This document shows positions 23,480 through 35,293 of a DNA stretch of 64,000 bases, piece after piece. The stretch's first letter is position 1. Each line of letters opens with the position of its first letter. Source of the DNA: Cordia subcordata (Eukaryota; Streptophyta; Magnoliopsida; Boraginales; Cordiaceae); NCBI GenBank assembly GCA_028554755.1, contig JAPTOF010000019.1, forward strand, positions 4,040,001 through 4,104,000, given 5' to 3'. The notes beneath the pieces were generated by a model. That model had not been told where the DNA came from, ran no database searches, and saw nothing but the letters and a program-made list of their open reading frames with translations. The translations under genes were made by a program, and so were the position numbers.

Positions 23480-26180
23480 CATCAGCTAGACATAATAATC
23501 AGTTGTAAGTTCAATAACACATAGAAGTAGAGTAGGATTAACATATATATACAGATGTTATAAATAAAGGAGAGAGAGCTGTAAAAGAGAGGAGAGGAAA
23601 TTGAATGTATAATGTTGTATATTATGTAAATTTTTCTTGAAAATTCTATGTAATAAAACAAGCTCATATTCACGATGCCGTAATATCCAATGTCAAATGA
23701 TCACTAGTACTATTGTTATTTGATTTATATTTGGAGTTATTCCATATATTGGTTGACATACGATGATAAAGTGTTGAAGATAATTGTAAATCAAAACTAA
23801 TTATTTCGGTTTTTATCATCAGGAATAATTAATTTTCTCTTGTATTGTTATTAAAAAATAAGTATTGCGAGAGAATTAACACGAGCCCAAACTGCACGGC
23901 TATTGATCTATCAACGACCGAGTCGGACATAGGCCTAAAATATGACATCAATTATAGATCAAAGGCCCAATTCGGTTGTCTTCTTGGTTACAGAAACGTA
24001 TTTCTTTTAATTAAAATAATAATAATAATTTATTTTACAACAAGTATTTAAATTATTTTTAAAAAAATTAAAACTTTGAAAATATTAAATGAAGTCGAAA
24101 CTTAAAATTTTCAAAAAAAAAAAAGAAGATAATAATGAGTTCAAACAGGTTCTAAATTTCTTGGAAAACTCTCCAGACGGGCAAATCGGAAAGGTCCAAA
24201 ACCATGTAAGCGCCCATGTCTCAAAGCAACAGCCTTGCATGACCAAAAAAGCGCAAAAAAAACAACAAAAAGAAGAAGCAACACCCTTGCGTCAACATTC
24301 TCGAAAGACAAATAAAAAAAATATCATTTTTCCCATCCATCGCCCGTTGATTACGGTGCCTTTTCGTAAAGTGAGGTATTAAACAACAGAAAAGAAGGAT
24401 AATGGTTAACAATTATTTTGTCACCGACGGGAACGCGCACCCTTTAAGGATCTGACACGTCGTGAATGAGATAAACGAACTATGACCATTCTGCTCCCCT
24501 AATCCCAACGATACCATTTGGCATCCGACAGGTAAAAAAGTAAACATAAATAGGTTAAAAAGAGAGAGAAAGAGACAGAAACAACGATTCTAACGAGTAA
24601 TCTAGGACAATTTGACACATGCCGGTTGACGCAACTTCAATTGCTTCTAAATCTTACAAGTAATATCTCCCTCCTCCGCGTTTTTTTCCCATGTAAGCAC
24701 GCGACACCGGGCTTTCCTCCCACTTTCGAAGATCACCCTCCAAAAGAAAAAGGGACAAAAAGGAGAAGAATTAATTTATTAACAAAACAAATACTATACA
24801 AGAGATCTAGTGATTAAATAGTATATCTTTTCACCTTTAGTGTGAGCGGTTGCTAGTTGTATTATAATTAGCTCTGGCCCCCCTTATTGTTATTGTTACG
24901 TGATAAGATAGCACCAAATATAAAGGTAAATTGCATTAAACCCCTTTTGTGTAGTTATAATTGTATTTTATTTTCTTGTAATTTTAAAATAGACTCGGAA
25001 CCCTTTGTAGTTTTAAAATATATAGTATATATATGCCAAAAAATAGACACGAGAGGTCTATGTGATCTTCAAATGTGTAGATATATGTCACTGACTCTTA
25101 CCTTGTATATCTTCAAAAAAAGATATTGTTATAAACAATTACGGCGAATCCTAATCCAAGGGGGGAAAAAATTTAACATAAGTATCGTATAGAGACGGAT
25201 AAACCTTGTACTATAACTAAACACATTAATATGTGTACTAAATCAGTTAAAAAATGTCAAGATAAGTATATTTACTAAACATTGTATTTTATCCGCAACA
25301 AGTCGTTATTTTACTATTTCATGCGAATCGAAAAGAATCTCCCGCAATTTATTTGACAATGATATATAATATGAGGCCCATCTTCATCGTGTTTTCTCGT
25401 TCCAATTGCCATTGCACCACGTCGGTCTTCGACTAATTAATGTGCGGTAGTTGAACCCAACCGTTTTGGGCAGTTATGAAGTAGATAATATCTCTAGGTA
25501 AGGCTTTCCTAAGGTTGATAGCTTCTCTACGAAGTCTTCCACGTGGCACGATTTTAGCTCACCCATAGGCAACCTCACCCAATATTGGAAGGAAAAGTAC
25601 CAAAATCTCAAGAAGGGTCGGTGCTCATCGGGCCCCACTACCCACAAACGTGGCCGCATTTAACGGCCCACTGCCTCCCTATAGTCCATAGAGAAGGTGG
25701 CTAGAATTCAATATCGGCCCACAAATAACACGACCCATTCGTGGGGGGCCCATCAGCTCACATGCTTTGAATTAATTAAAGTATTTAAGCGTTTCCTTTT
25801 TCCCTCATTACGTTAAAGAAATACTGAAAAGGTAATCCAGAAACTAACGACTTTGACCGTGGAGGCGCAAGGCAAAGAATACAAAATGTTATAATAGTAT
25901 GACTATAAACTGATATTGACGAAATAATAATATAATGAATTTAATAGAACAATATAAGTTATTTAAATTTGTTATGAAATATAAGTGACTTTTTGTTATA
26001 TTTATTCATTCATAATAAACTTATCCCATCAACTAGAAAGACTTAGAATATCAGAACAACATGCACTGCCTCAAATTAAGCAGCCATCCCAGAATTTCTG
26101 ATTTATTTAAGCCTTAAATGTTTGAAACGCACTCTTGTATATTGTGGTCTTGAATTGATTCAAGTGTCCTCTGTCGGTTT

Positions 26181-26196
26181 CCCCCCCCCCCCCCCC
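26181..26196. repeat. Poly(C) run, 16 bases
   Basis: Sixteen consecutive C residues followed by a T-rich tract. Such a run is rare in AT-rich plant DNA and its true length is prone to sequencing error. Confidence 0.9.
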
Positions 26197-26366
26197 TTCT
26201 TTTTTGGGGTTGGGGTGTACTTATTGGTTACACTTTTATTACTTAAAATGGCCATGCAATTTTTCTTCCAATGTGCGTGGAGGAACCGGCATGACATTGT
26301 AGTTGAAAATGATGCCTTGATTTGTTTATAATGTCATCATATCTTTTGGTCCGAATTTTTTCTGGA

Positions 26367-26540
26367 TTTGAATTTTTTCTGGACCTCTAAATTGGTTATT
26401 GGGAGATATTGTGTCGATTATAACTAAGATTCAAAGTGTAAGATTTATAATGTCGTAGTTTGAATTTTTTCTGGACCTCTAAATTGATTATTGGGAGATA
26501 TTATGTCGATTATAGCTAAGATTCGAAGTGTGAGATTTTA
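26367..26540. repeat. Imperfect 92-bp tandem duplication
   Basis: The block beginning TTTGAATTTTTTCTGGACCT at 26367 recurs at 26459. Both copies continue through a shared TTATTGGGAGATATT...GTCGATTATA...AAGTGT(A/G)AGATTT segment with a few substitutions. A partial third start (GAATTTTTTCTGG) precedes the first copy at about 26353. Confidence 0.85.
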
Positions 26541-27188
26541 GTCAATTAAAAGTACAATAAACAAAGCAGTTCATTGGATGGCAAAATAATTTCTTAATGA
26601 TAATTAAATTCAGAATTTGATTGGATTTCTGACATTCTTCCTCCAAAAATGGAAATTTTTGTATACCCTTATTCCCCACAAGCGTGGAATAAATTTTGTA
26701 TTGTCTTGAGGTATGAGCATTCATTAATGTGAATGTCTTTTTTTTTTTTTAAGAATCCTCTCGTATCAAATGATTTCTAAGAAAATATATGTTTGAATCA
26801 TATCATCTCAGCCATTCATGAAATTTAAATTTTAAAAAGAGAAAAAAAATTTTAGAATATTTTTTTCCTCCCAATAACAACCTTTTTGGAGATTTAATTT
26901 CACGAATAAGTAAAATAATATGAACCATACTTCAAATGGTTAAGATTTATCTCTCATATCAATCTGAGAAAACTAATAATACAAAAGAATCTAATTTGGA
27001 AATCTCATGAAGATGTCACATGAAGTCAAACGAAAAAGAAAAAGAAAATTTTGTTTACGTAGACTAGTTCAGCCCTCCAATCCCTGGGATTCCTTAACAA
27101 CGATAGAAAGCAAGAGAGGAAAATACTCTTTATTTTTCCGTTTAAATAAACCTCGTAGTTTTGGTGTACATTTATAAATTTTGCCCCC

Positions 27189-27191
<3 letters not shown>

Positions 27192-27228
<37 letters not shown>
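27192..27228. repeat. (AT)n microsatellite
   Basis: Uninterrupted AT dinucleotide tract about 1 kb upstream of the raffinose synthase start codon. Confidence 0.95.
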
Positions 27229-27233
<5 letters not shown>

Positions 27234-28007
27234 ATTTTACATTCAAACTCATATTTTAATTAAATTAAAAGTTAGAGAATTTTGTGATGAGAAGCTAAGT
27301 TCTCGAATGCGGGGATTTGTATTCCGCTAATTTGTCCGTCCAATTTCACGTTTATTAGCGAGCAATCTGATGTAAGTTGGCCGACATCCGAGAAAGAAAA
27401 CTAAAAAGAAAAGGGGGGGAAAAAAGGAGGGAGTGGGAGAATCGAACTAAAGTTACATATATTTTAGCATTATAATTTTTTTTAGCAAATTAGAATTGAT
27501 CAAATAACATGTACTTACATCCACTAAATTATGTCTTACGAATAACACAAAATATTCTCTCAAATATTTCTTTTTTATTTCCTTTTTCTATTTTAATACT
27601 AAAAAGTTCTCACCAAATGCAAAGAATATATTCCAAAATATTTTTTTATTAATAAAAAGAACTCAATTGATTGAACCGCTAAGAAATTAATAAAATTCAA
27701 TCATCAACGGATAAATCCTTGCCCGGAAGTAAAATAAGGACAAGGTGCCCTCTTTTTTCTCAATTAGTCAAAATCAGGTTTTCTGCTCTTTTTTTTTTTT
27801 TTTGTCGGAAGGTTTTCTGCTCTTGTCACTATATAAAGTTCTCCATGGTTTTATTTAGCCAAAAAAGCCTCGATAGGCAAAAACGGAATCTTCCGGATGA
27901 AAACAACGTATCCATAACACTAGACTGTCCCACCACCATGCACAGCAACAGTCTTGCAAAATTAACCACCGTCCAACCTCGCCTTCGTCTGAACCTTCAC
28001 AACACCA

Positions 28008-28055
28008 CCCCCACCCCCCCTTCCCCCACCCCCAAAACCATCGTTGCCTATAAAT
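28008..28055 (+). promoter_or_regulatory. Raffinose synthase core promoter: C-rich tract plus TATA box
   Basis: TATAAAT at 28049-28055 lies 160 bases before the start codon, a good TATA position for a 5' UTR of about 130 bases. Just upstream, 28008-28033 carries four C runs of five to seven bases separated by one or two bases (CCCCC-A-CCCCCCC-TT-CCCCC-A-CCCCC), a G-quadruplex/i-motif pattern on the complementary strand. A second TATA-like sequence at about 27830-27838 (ACTATATAAAG) could be an alternative start. Confidence 0.55.
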
Positions 28056-28214
28056 TTCTTCATTGCCAAAATGCAATCTTCAGTCAGCTCGAAAAATCTA
28101 GCTTCTTAAACCTACGCAGAAAAGCAAATCATTCTTGCTCAATATCACAACAAAACCCTTTTCTTTTCACTGCTTTTAATTTATTTCCTCTCATTTTAAT
28201 ATATATAGAGAAAG

Positions 28215-31200
28215 ATGGCTCCTAGCTTAAACAAGAACATCAATGGCGTAGTTGCTGTTGATGGCTCTGATTATTTGTCATTGATCACGCTAGATGATTC
28301 CAACTTCATGGTCAATGATCATGTCATCCTCTCTGAAGTTCCACCCAACATTACAGCCACCCCATCACCCTACACCACCTCCGGCGATAAGCGGCCGGTG
28401 ACCACCACCACTCCCGGCTGTTTCGTCGGTTTCGATGCAAAAGAAGCCAGCAGCCACCGTGTTGTGCCCATCGGCAAGCTTAAAGACATCAGGTTCATGA
28501 GCATTTTCAGGTTCAAGGTTTGGTGGACAACCCATTGGGTTGGAAACAATGGCAGAGACCTTGAAAATGAGACCCAAATTCTCATTCTTAACAAGTCTGA
28601 AGATTCTTCTCGCCCTTATGTCTTGCTTCTCCCAATGCTCGAGGGCCCTTTTCGGGCTTCTCTCCAGCCCGGTGACGACGATTATATTAACATATGCGTC
28701 GAGAGCGGTTCAACGAAGGTGAAGAGTTCCTCTTTCAGAGGTGCTCTTTACATGCATGTTGGTGATGATCCCTACTTTCTGGTGAAAGACGCCATTAAAG
28801 TTGCAAAGTTTCATCTTAACACATTCAAGCTTCTGGAGGAGAAAACACCCCCTGGTGTAGTAGACAAGTTTGGTTGGTGCACTTGGGATGCTTTTTACTT
28901 AAAAGTGCAACCACAAGGAGTGTGGCAAGGCGTCGAAGGCCTCGCCGCCGGTGGCTGCCCACCGGGGTTTGTGCTGATCGACGATGGCTGGCAATCAATT
29001 TGCCACGACGATGATCCGTTCACTACAGAAGGAATGAACAGAACAGCAGCTGGCGAGCAAATGCCATGCCGGTAGGGATAAACATAATTCGTATATGTTT
29101 AACTAATATACATATAAGATTATGGATGAATACAGTTCAATTTGATTTGATTTAGTTAATCATTTATATATAGACTGATTTCGGACCAAACCGAACCAAC
29201 TGGTTTTATTTGAAACTAGCCGGTTCTGAATTTTCCAATTAGTTTAGATTGATTTGGTTGATTTAACCGTGTTCACCTCTACCTGCAGGCTTATTAAGTT
29301 CCAAGAAAACTTCAAGTTCAGAGATTACCAAAGCCCCAAAAGAACACAAAACAAAGGCATGGGTGCATTCATCAGGGACCTTAAGGAGACATTCAACACA
29401 GTTGATTATGTCTACGTTTGGCATGCGCTGTGTGGTTACTGGGGTGGGCTGAGACCAAACGTGCCGAGCCTGCCTGAAGCGAAGGTGATAGAGCCAAAAT
29501 TAACACCTGGGTTGGAGAAGACCATGGAAGATCTTGCTGTTGATAAGATCGTCAACAATGGCGTTGGGTTGGTGCCGCCTGAGATTGCTCACCAGTTGTA
29601 TGAAGGATTGCATTCTCACTTGGAATCTGTGGGAATTGATGGGGTCAAAGTTGACGTTATTCATGTAAGTTCCATACTACTCATTTCTTCGATCTTCTCC
29701 AAGATTCGTGTTTTGTTTTTGTTTTTTGCTTCTTTTTTTTTTGGGTACTATTGGAGAAGCTAGCGAATTGAGAGCATGCACGTGTCTCTAAATTAGTGAT
29801 TCACAAAGAATTTTATGAAGTTTGGGATTTTACGTAGACTTGTGTGTCGGCGAGTAATTGTTACGGCTAAATAACTAATTCAATATTACATCACTTAATG
29901 TCAGATTAATATTTTTTTATAGATATAAAAATTTATAGTTTTTAATTATTTTTACATTAAGTTTGTCATTTTAACTATTGCTTTTTTAAAGTTGAGCTAT
30001 ATTTAATAAAAAAAATGATTAAAAATTAAAAATAATAATTTTTTATATACATAGAGTCATTTTAATTAAGTTTAACAGAAAGTGTAACAGTAATTGTATC
30101 CATTAGAAAAAGACTTTTTTTTTTTTAACCCGGAAAATTCTTGACTCGATCTCTCCGTAGTTGTCGGGTGGTCAATAATTTCTTATCATGAAAATTTGAC
30201 AACTTAAGATGAGATTCACAAAATTTGATTTCTTTTCATATTCACCCCTTCTTTTTCCCCCCTTTTCGAAGCATTCTTTGACTTGATATATTGCTATAAC
30301 TTTATGCTTTTCTTAACATTGATGGTGTGCAGTTGCTGGAAATGCTATGCGAGGATTACGGGGGAAGAGTGGAGCTTGCAAAATCATACTACGGGGCCCT
30401 AACATCTTCAGTGAGGAATCATTTCAAAGGGAATGGTGTGATTGCTAGCATGGAGCACTGCAATGACTTCATGTTCCTTGGCACCGAGGCCATATCGCTT
30501 GGTCGCGTGGGTATGTGTTCACGTGATTTATTATCTCATTATTGATCTATTTTATGACGTTATTTAAATTTCGTATTAAAAATTGGTCCAGTGGGTAGTT
30601 GATCATAGAGTAGTTGATTGGTGCCGCATGTTTAGGCTAAAAATTCATGAAATCGTATTGATCAAAACACCTGTCATTTCTGAAGAGGGAAAAAAAAAGA
30701 TAAAGAAAGAAAAGGGATCACTAAATGAATTACATTCTTTAGACATCTTGTTATGGTTCAAGGTGTCCTAAATTGCAAACACGTGTATACCAAAGAAATA
30801 AATGTTATGCCCTCCAAGTCATGGAGCTAATCATGGAAAGCTACTTAACTTTGCATTAAAGCGAGTAGATTGCGTCTTAATTAGGTTGCTGTAAAGGGAA
30901 ACGTACACGAGATGGACATCTTTTGAGAGCTCGAACCATGTAGGGGCTATTTTTTGAGCATATAGAAACAAAAGGTCACAAATAATCAACATATAAATGA
31001 TAACGAAAAGAGATTTTTTTTTTTTTTTAAAAAAGAAGAAGAAGAAGAAGAAAGACGACGAGGACAACATAGAAGTGTTAGTAATGGGTCGCTATTAATT
31101 TTCTCACAAGCTTGTTGAACTTAAAAACAATCAATTAAGACAGATCACTAAACGGCTTATGAGTAATTATATCCACTTCTTACTTAGGACATTATATGAT

Positions 31201-33137
31201 ATTTGGATTGACTTTTCTAAATAACTTTTTTTAAAAGTATTTTGTTGAGAGTTTGAAAATTATGACTTATGAAAAAAGTTGTATTTGAATTTTTTTTTTT
31301 CAAAATTTTAACTTTTTTGATGACTAAGTCAAATAATTATTACAAAAAGATCTTTTTTTGCAATAACAAAATACTTTTTTTCAAAAAAAAAAAAAATCAA
31401 TTCAAGTAAGCCCAAAATACAGAATTTCATGTGATAAGATGGATTGAACGTATTTACAATATTGCTTTTCTTATGTCGGGAAACAGAGGAGGCTTTCGAA
31501 CTCATACCATGAGTACTAAATTTCGAGACACATGATCCCCTCGTCAGTCTTTAAAACGAGAGTTCATTGCTAATAAGTAGTGTGACTATATTGCCAACAG
31601 GGGACGACTTCTGGTGCACTGATCCATCAGGGGATCCAAATGGTACATTCTGGCTACAAGGATGTCACATGGTTCATTGCGCCTACAACAGCTTGTGGAT
31701 GGGTAACTTCATCCACCCTGACTGGGACATGTTCCAATCCACGCATCCTTGTGCGGAGTTTCATGCTGCGTCTCGTGCCATCTCTGGTGGACCTCTCTAT
31801 GTTAGTGACTCTGTTGGAAGCCACGACTTTGAGTTGCTCAAACGTTTAGCTTTGCCAGATGGCTCCATCTTGCGTTGCCAATACTATGCTCTCCCCACCC
31901 GCGATTGCTTGTTTGAAGACCCTCTCCACAATGGCAAGACCATGCTCAAAATCTGGAATCTCAACAAGGTAAGCTTTCTAATTTCTTGATTGCTTGCTAA
32001 TTTTCATAGGTCTGCAAGTACGATTCTGTTTGATTTGACTGTGAGATTTTAATTGAAAAGCTCTAGAATTTTTAGCAATAAAGTTTTGGTCAAAAGTATT
32101 GTTAAATAAAAGCCGTGAGTTGTTTGGCCTTGTATTCATAAGTTAAAGCTTTTTGCTGTTCTGACCGCAATATTGAAGTTTTAAAATTATAGGATAATAT
32201 CTTTGAGAAAAAAAGAAGTAAAGCAATTTCTGATATGATATAAAAATAACTTCTCAAACGCCTTTTCTAAAAAGTTTAATTTGAAGCTTTTGATTTCTTC
32301 AAGTTTTTTCAACTTTGATTTTTATTATAAATTTTAAAAAAAAGGGGGCCAAACTTATTAAGTTCAACTTTAAAATTGACAAAAAATACTTTTAAGTATC
32401 TAAAAGTTAGGCTAAACAAATTAATTTCAATTTTTATAGTCTTAAAGCTAGGCCAAACAAATTATAATTAAAATTTATTATAAATTAATTTTTCAAATGC
32501 CCCAAAATAATTAAGTGGTCGTGATGAAATTCGTTTTTGCTCGACTGATTAAAAGATGTTTCTCTCTTTGTAGTACACAGGAGTTGTTGGAGCATTTAAT
32601 TGCCAAGGCGGAGGATGGTGCCGGCAAACAAGACGTAACCAATGCGCCTCCCAGTATTCTCACGTGGTGACGGCCGCGGTTGGCCCAAATGATGTCGAGT
32701 GGAAACATGGGCCGAGCCCAATTTCTGTCCAAGCCGTGGGCTCATTTGCAATGTATTTTTTCCGCGAGACGAAACTAATCCTCGCAAAGCCCTCCACCAA
32801 TATCGAAATTTCACTCGAGCCCTTCACTTTTGAACTTATCACAGTGTCGCCTATCCAAGTTTTGGGGAACAGTTCAATCCAGTTTGCTCCAATTGGTCTA
32901 GTGAACATGCTCAACACTGGTGGTGCAATTCAGAACTTAGCAATTGATCATGGTGCTAATGTAGTTCAAATTGAGGTGAAAGGCGCTGGAGAGATGAGGA
33001 TTTTTGCTTCACAGAGACCACGAACTTGCCGTATTAATGGAGAAGATGTCGTGTTTTCATATGATGATTACATGGCTGCAGTTCAAGTGCCATGGCCCAA
33101 TTCTTCGGGTGTAGCAACGATTGAGTATTTGTTTTAA
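28215..33137 (+). CDS. RFS: Raffinose synthase (galactinol-sucrose galactosyltransferase)
   Basis: Five exons, 28215-29071, 29289-29664, 30333-30510, 31601-31968 and 32574-33137, all GT-AG with matching phases; 780 aa. It transfers galactose from galactinol to sucrose to make raffinose, in the cytosol, and belongs to glycoside hydrolase family 36. The length and the text FMSIFRFKVWWTTHWVG, DKFGWCTWDAFYLKV, FVLIDDGWQSI and IASMEHCNDF are typical. The presumed nucleophile is Asp408 in GVKVDVIH at the exon 2/3 border; the acid/base residue should lie in the YVSDSVGSHD block near residue 540. The ~80-residue insertion that marks stachyose synthase after GEQM(P/S)(C/G)R is absent, so raffinose synthase is favoured; the N-terminus agrees. 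Introns 3 (1.09 kb) and 4 contain AT-rich MITE-like inserts. In known plants this gene class responds to cold, drought and seed maturation; a DRE-type core lies upstream. Confidence 0.95.
31185..31412. mobile_element. AT-rich MITE-like insert in raffinose synthase intron 3
   Basis: The left end reads ATTTGGATTGACTTTTCTAA and the right end, on the other strand, GGGCTTACTTGAATTGATTTT, with T-rich and A-rich arms between. This resembles the better preserved copies at 52328-52570 and 60205-60418, but the ends are degenerate and no clear target duplication is seen. It does not touch splice sites. Confidence 0.45.
32100..32475. mobile_element. Decayed MITE-like sequence in raffinose synthase intron 4
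   Basis: The left part carries GTTTGGCCTTGTATTCATAAG and the right part has repeated AGGCTAAACAAATTA / AGGCCAAACAAATTA, roughly inverted to the left end. The AT-rich core is without coding capacity. The pattern fits a degraded terminal-inverted-repeat element; borders are approximate. Confidence 0.35.
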
Positions 33138-33515
33138 GATTGATGGATAAACTCTGCTATTCTATTCTTAATGTAATTTAACCAAGAAAACAAAGTTTCT
33201 TATAGGTATGACACGGAATGTAAATAAATGTTTGTGTATTATCTCCGTCTCAATCTTTCTTTTTTTTTTTTCTTTTTTTTTTGTCGAATTTCTATCACCT
33301 TTTCTTGTATAAAAAGTTGGTTTAAAACAATTGCAAAAAAGTAACTTCGGGTAACGGCAAAAGGTAAATTCCGTCTTATTGGTTTCAAATTTAGTGATCT
33401 CACAAATTTTAAAATTGTTACGATTTAAAAGAGTGAGTAAATAACCTCCCACTATATTCAAATAGTGAAGGAAAAGGAATACTATATTATTCAAGTACCA
33501 AAAATTTGACATGCA
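33138..33515. other. 3' flank of raffinose synthase
   Basis: AT-rich 3' UTR and downstream DNA with a T-rich stretch at about 33258-33283. No gene recognised. Confidence 0.5.
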
Positions 33516-33526
33516 ACTTCAATAAA

Positions 33527-34469
33527 CTTTTTTTTTAGAAAAGCAATTTCATTACATAAAAGAGATTACATTTGAGCCCAAAAGTGATCCAAAAAAAAGG
33601 CCTGTAGAAAACAAATAAAATATAATGGAGATGCACATAAAAGAAACCCAGTAGAGCAAGGCCCAAAGAGACCAAAGCCCTATCAAAGAAAACAACGGAT
33701 GTCGGAACAACAAGCAAAGTCTCATTAGGGAAAGAAGAAATGTCTCCTGCAACTAAGCAAAGCAATACACCAAAAATATCCATAGCGACCAAAACCAAAC
33801 ATGGAGAAGCCGGGAAGCCTATAAAGCCGGGTTGTAGAAGTAGCAAAGATAATAGAAAGATACCAATGAAGAGAACACGAAATGGGCATTCTGACCTAAC
33901 TAGAGGTAGGGCCTAGGGAAAAAACAACAACTAATTGTCAAACCCTCCTAAGAAAAAAGATAATCTTGGAGTGCCGAGTTTGAACAAGTGGATTATGCCA
34001 CCCTATCACTTTCAGACAAACGATCACAAAAGATAAAAATGATAAGTCAGAACAGACACCAAGTCATGGTGGCATCTGCTGGATGAATCTAGAGAAGACA
34101 ACCACAGATGGTGAAAGAAGTTGCAACAACAGCATCAGGTGGGACAACCATCACAAAAACGTAAAAATTCAACAACACAAAGCCATTAAATAACAAATTA
34201 GGACCATTATCTGTCGGTGCCTCTAGTTGAGGAAGGAATAAAAATAAGAAACCTTACAAAAATAAGGGTTAAATTTGCAAAAAGAAAGGTAAGTAAACTC
34301 AAGAAGAGATTCTTACAGATGAAGGGAAAGGAACTTAGCGGAGAGAGGAACTCGGTAGAGAAAGGGGCTATTTTGCTAGGAGGATGGTTGTTTCTATTTT
34401 AAAATTATAGAGAGAAGTGGAAGAAAAGTTTTAGTTAGAGAAAGTTGCCGTCAGGCTGATCATGTATTC
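33527..34469 (-). mobile_element. Retroposed insertion (LINE-like or retrotranscript) with target duplication
   Basis: An 11-bp direct repeat, ACTTCAATAAA, lies at 33516-33526 and 34470-34480. Immediately inside the left copy is a run of T (33528-33536), which is a poly(A) tail on the minus strand. Before it the minus strand reads TTTTATGTAATGAAATTGCT, a 3' end common in plant LINE-derived transcripts. The 943-bp unit carries a hydrophobic open frame at 33846-33535 (minus) that looks like low-complexity readthrough, not a recognised protein. A poly(A) tail plus a long target duplication is the mark of LINE-type target-primed reverse transcription. Confidence 0.7.
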
Positions 34470-34938
34470 ACTTCAATAAATGTATTCATTTGGCAGCTTA
34501 GCTGATATCTTGTTTAACTTAAACATAGAAATGTATTATTACACTCAACCTTGTGCACGGGATGTTTTCTTCTTTTTTTTTTCCCCTCGGTCAAATGGTG
34601 TGTAGGATCCATGAAACTTTGACACCAAGTACAAACTAAAACTATTGGGCCACTAAATACAAGTGTGGCTACAAGCCCATATACACTATTAGCCTATCGA
34701 ACACCACGACATGGTTTGCAATACTCTACGTCATCAGTTAATCTGCACATTTTTTCATCAAGCCTTGTTGACCCTTCCCGAGAAGCAATAACGACCTGGT
34801 CTTGTTTCACATCATTTTCTCCAAAACATAAAATATCTATTTTCTATCCATATTATATTATATAATAATATATGTATATGTATACAGACATGCATGGAAT
34901 TGTAGTATAAATATAGTCAGATGAATACGACGTAGTTT

Positions 34939-35261
34939 ATGGACAAGCAGATCATGGATCTATCCAATTCCAAGAGTAGCAGCGATCACAATAGAAATAG
35001 CAATAGCAATGAGTTCAACGGTCTGGTGAACCTTCGGAAGAGCACCACCACCACTACATCGATGGTGGAGGCGGAGGTGGTGATAGTATTAAGAAAGAGG
35101 AGATAGTTCTGAGCAACAATTTTCAGCCAATTCGGCCTATCGAGACATCGTCTCCTCAAGCGAATATCGATTCCGGCAATGTTAATGGTGGCGGAGCTCG
35201 CTCTTGGCCATCTACTGATTCCAGAACTAATTCTTCTCCCTTCAAAGTACTCTCTCTCTAC

Positions 35262-35293
<32 letters not shown>

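Larger units (their letters stand above)
23480..27999. other. Intergenic DNA between the GT14 and raffinose synthase genes
   Basis: About 4.5 kb with no gene supported. Contents seen: AT-rich 3' flank of GT14; a perfect ABRE/G-box CACGTGGC at 25540-25547; a run of 16 C at 26181-26196; an imperfect 92-bp tandem repeat at 26367-26540; an (AT)n tract at 27192-27228; and a DRE-type core GCCGAC at 27380-27385, about 830 bases before the raffinose synthase start. The 25.38-25.76 kb stretch is less AT-rich than its surroundings but has no coding frame I recognise. Confidence 0.45.

Noticed and set aside
26061..26072. ATGCACTGCCTC, the first 12 bases of miR408
   Set aside because: The rest of the mature sequence does not match and no hairpin partner is visible nearby.
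33535..33846. 103-codon hydrophobic minus-strand frame as a membrane protein gene
   Set aside because: Lies at the poly(A) end of the retroposed unit and reads through its 3' UTR-like sequence; no recognisable family.
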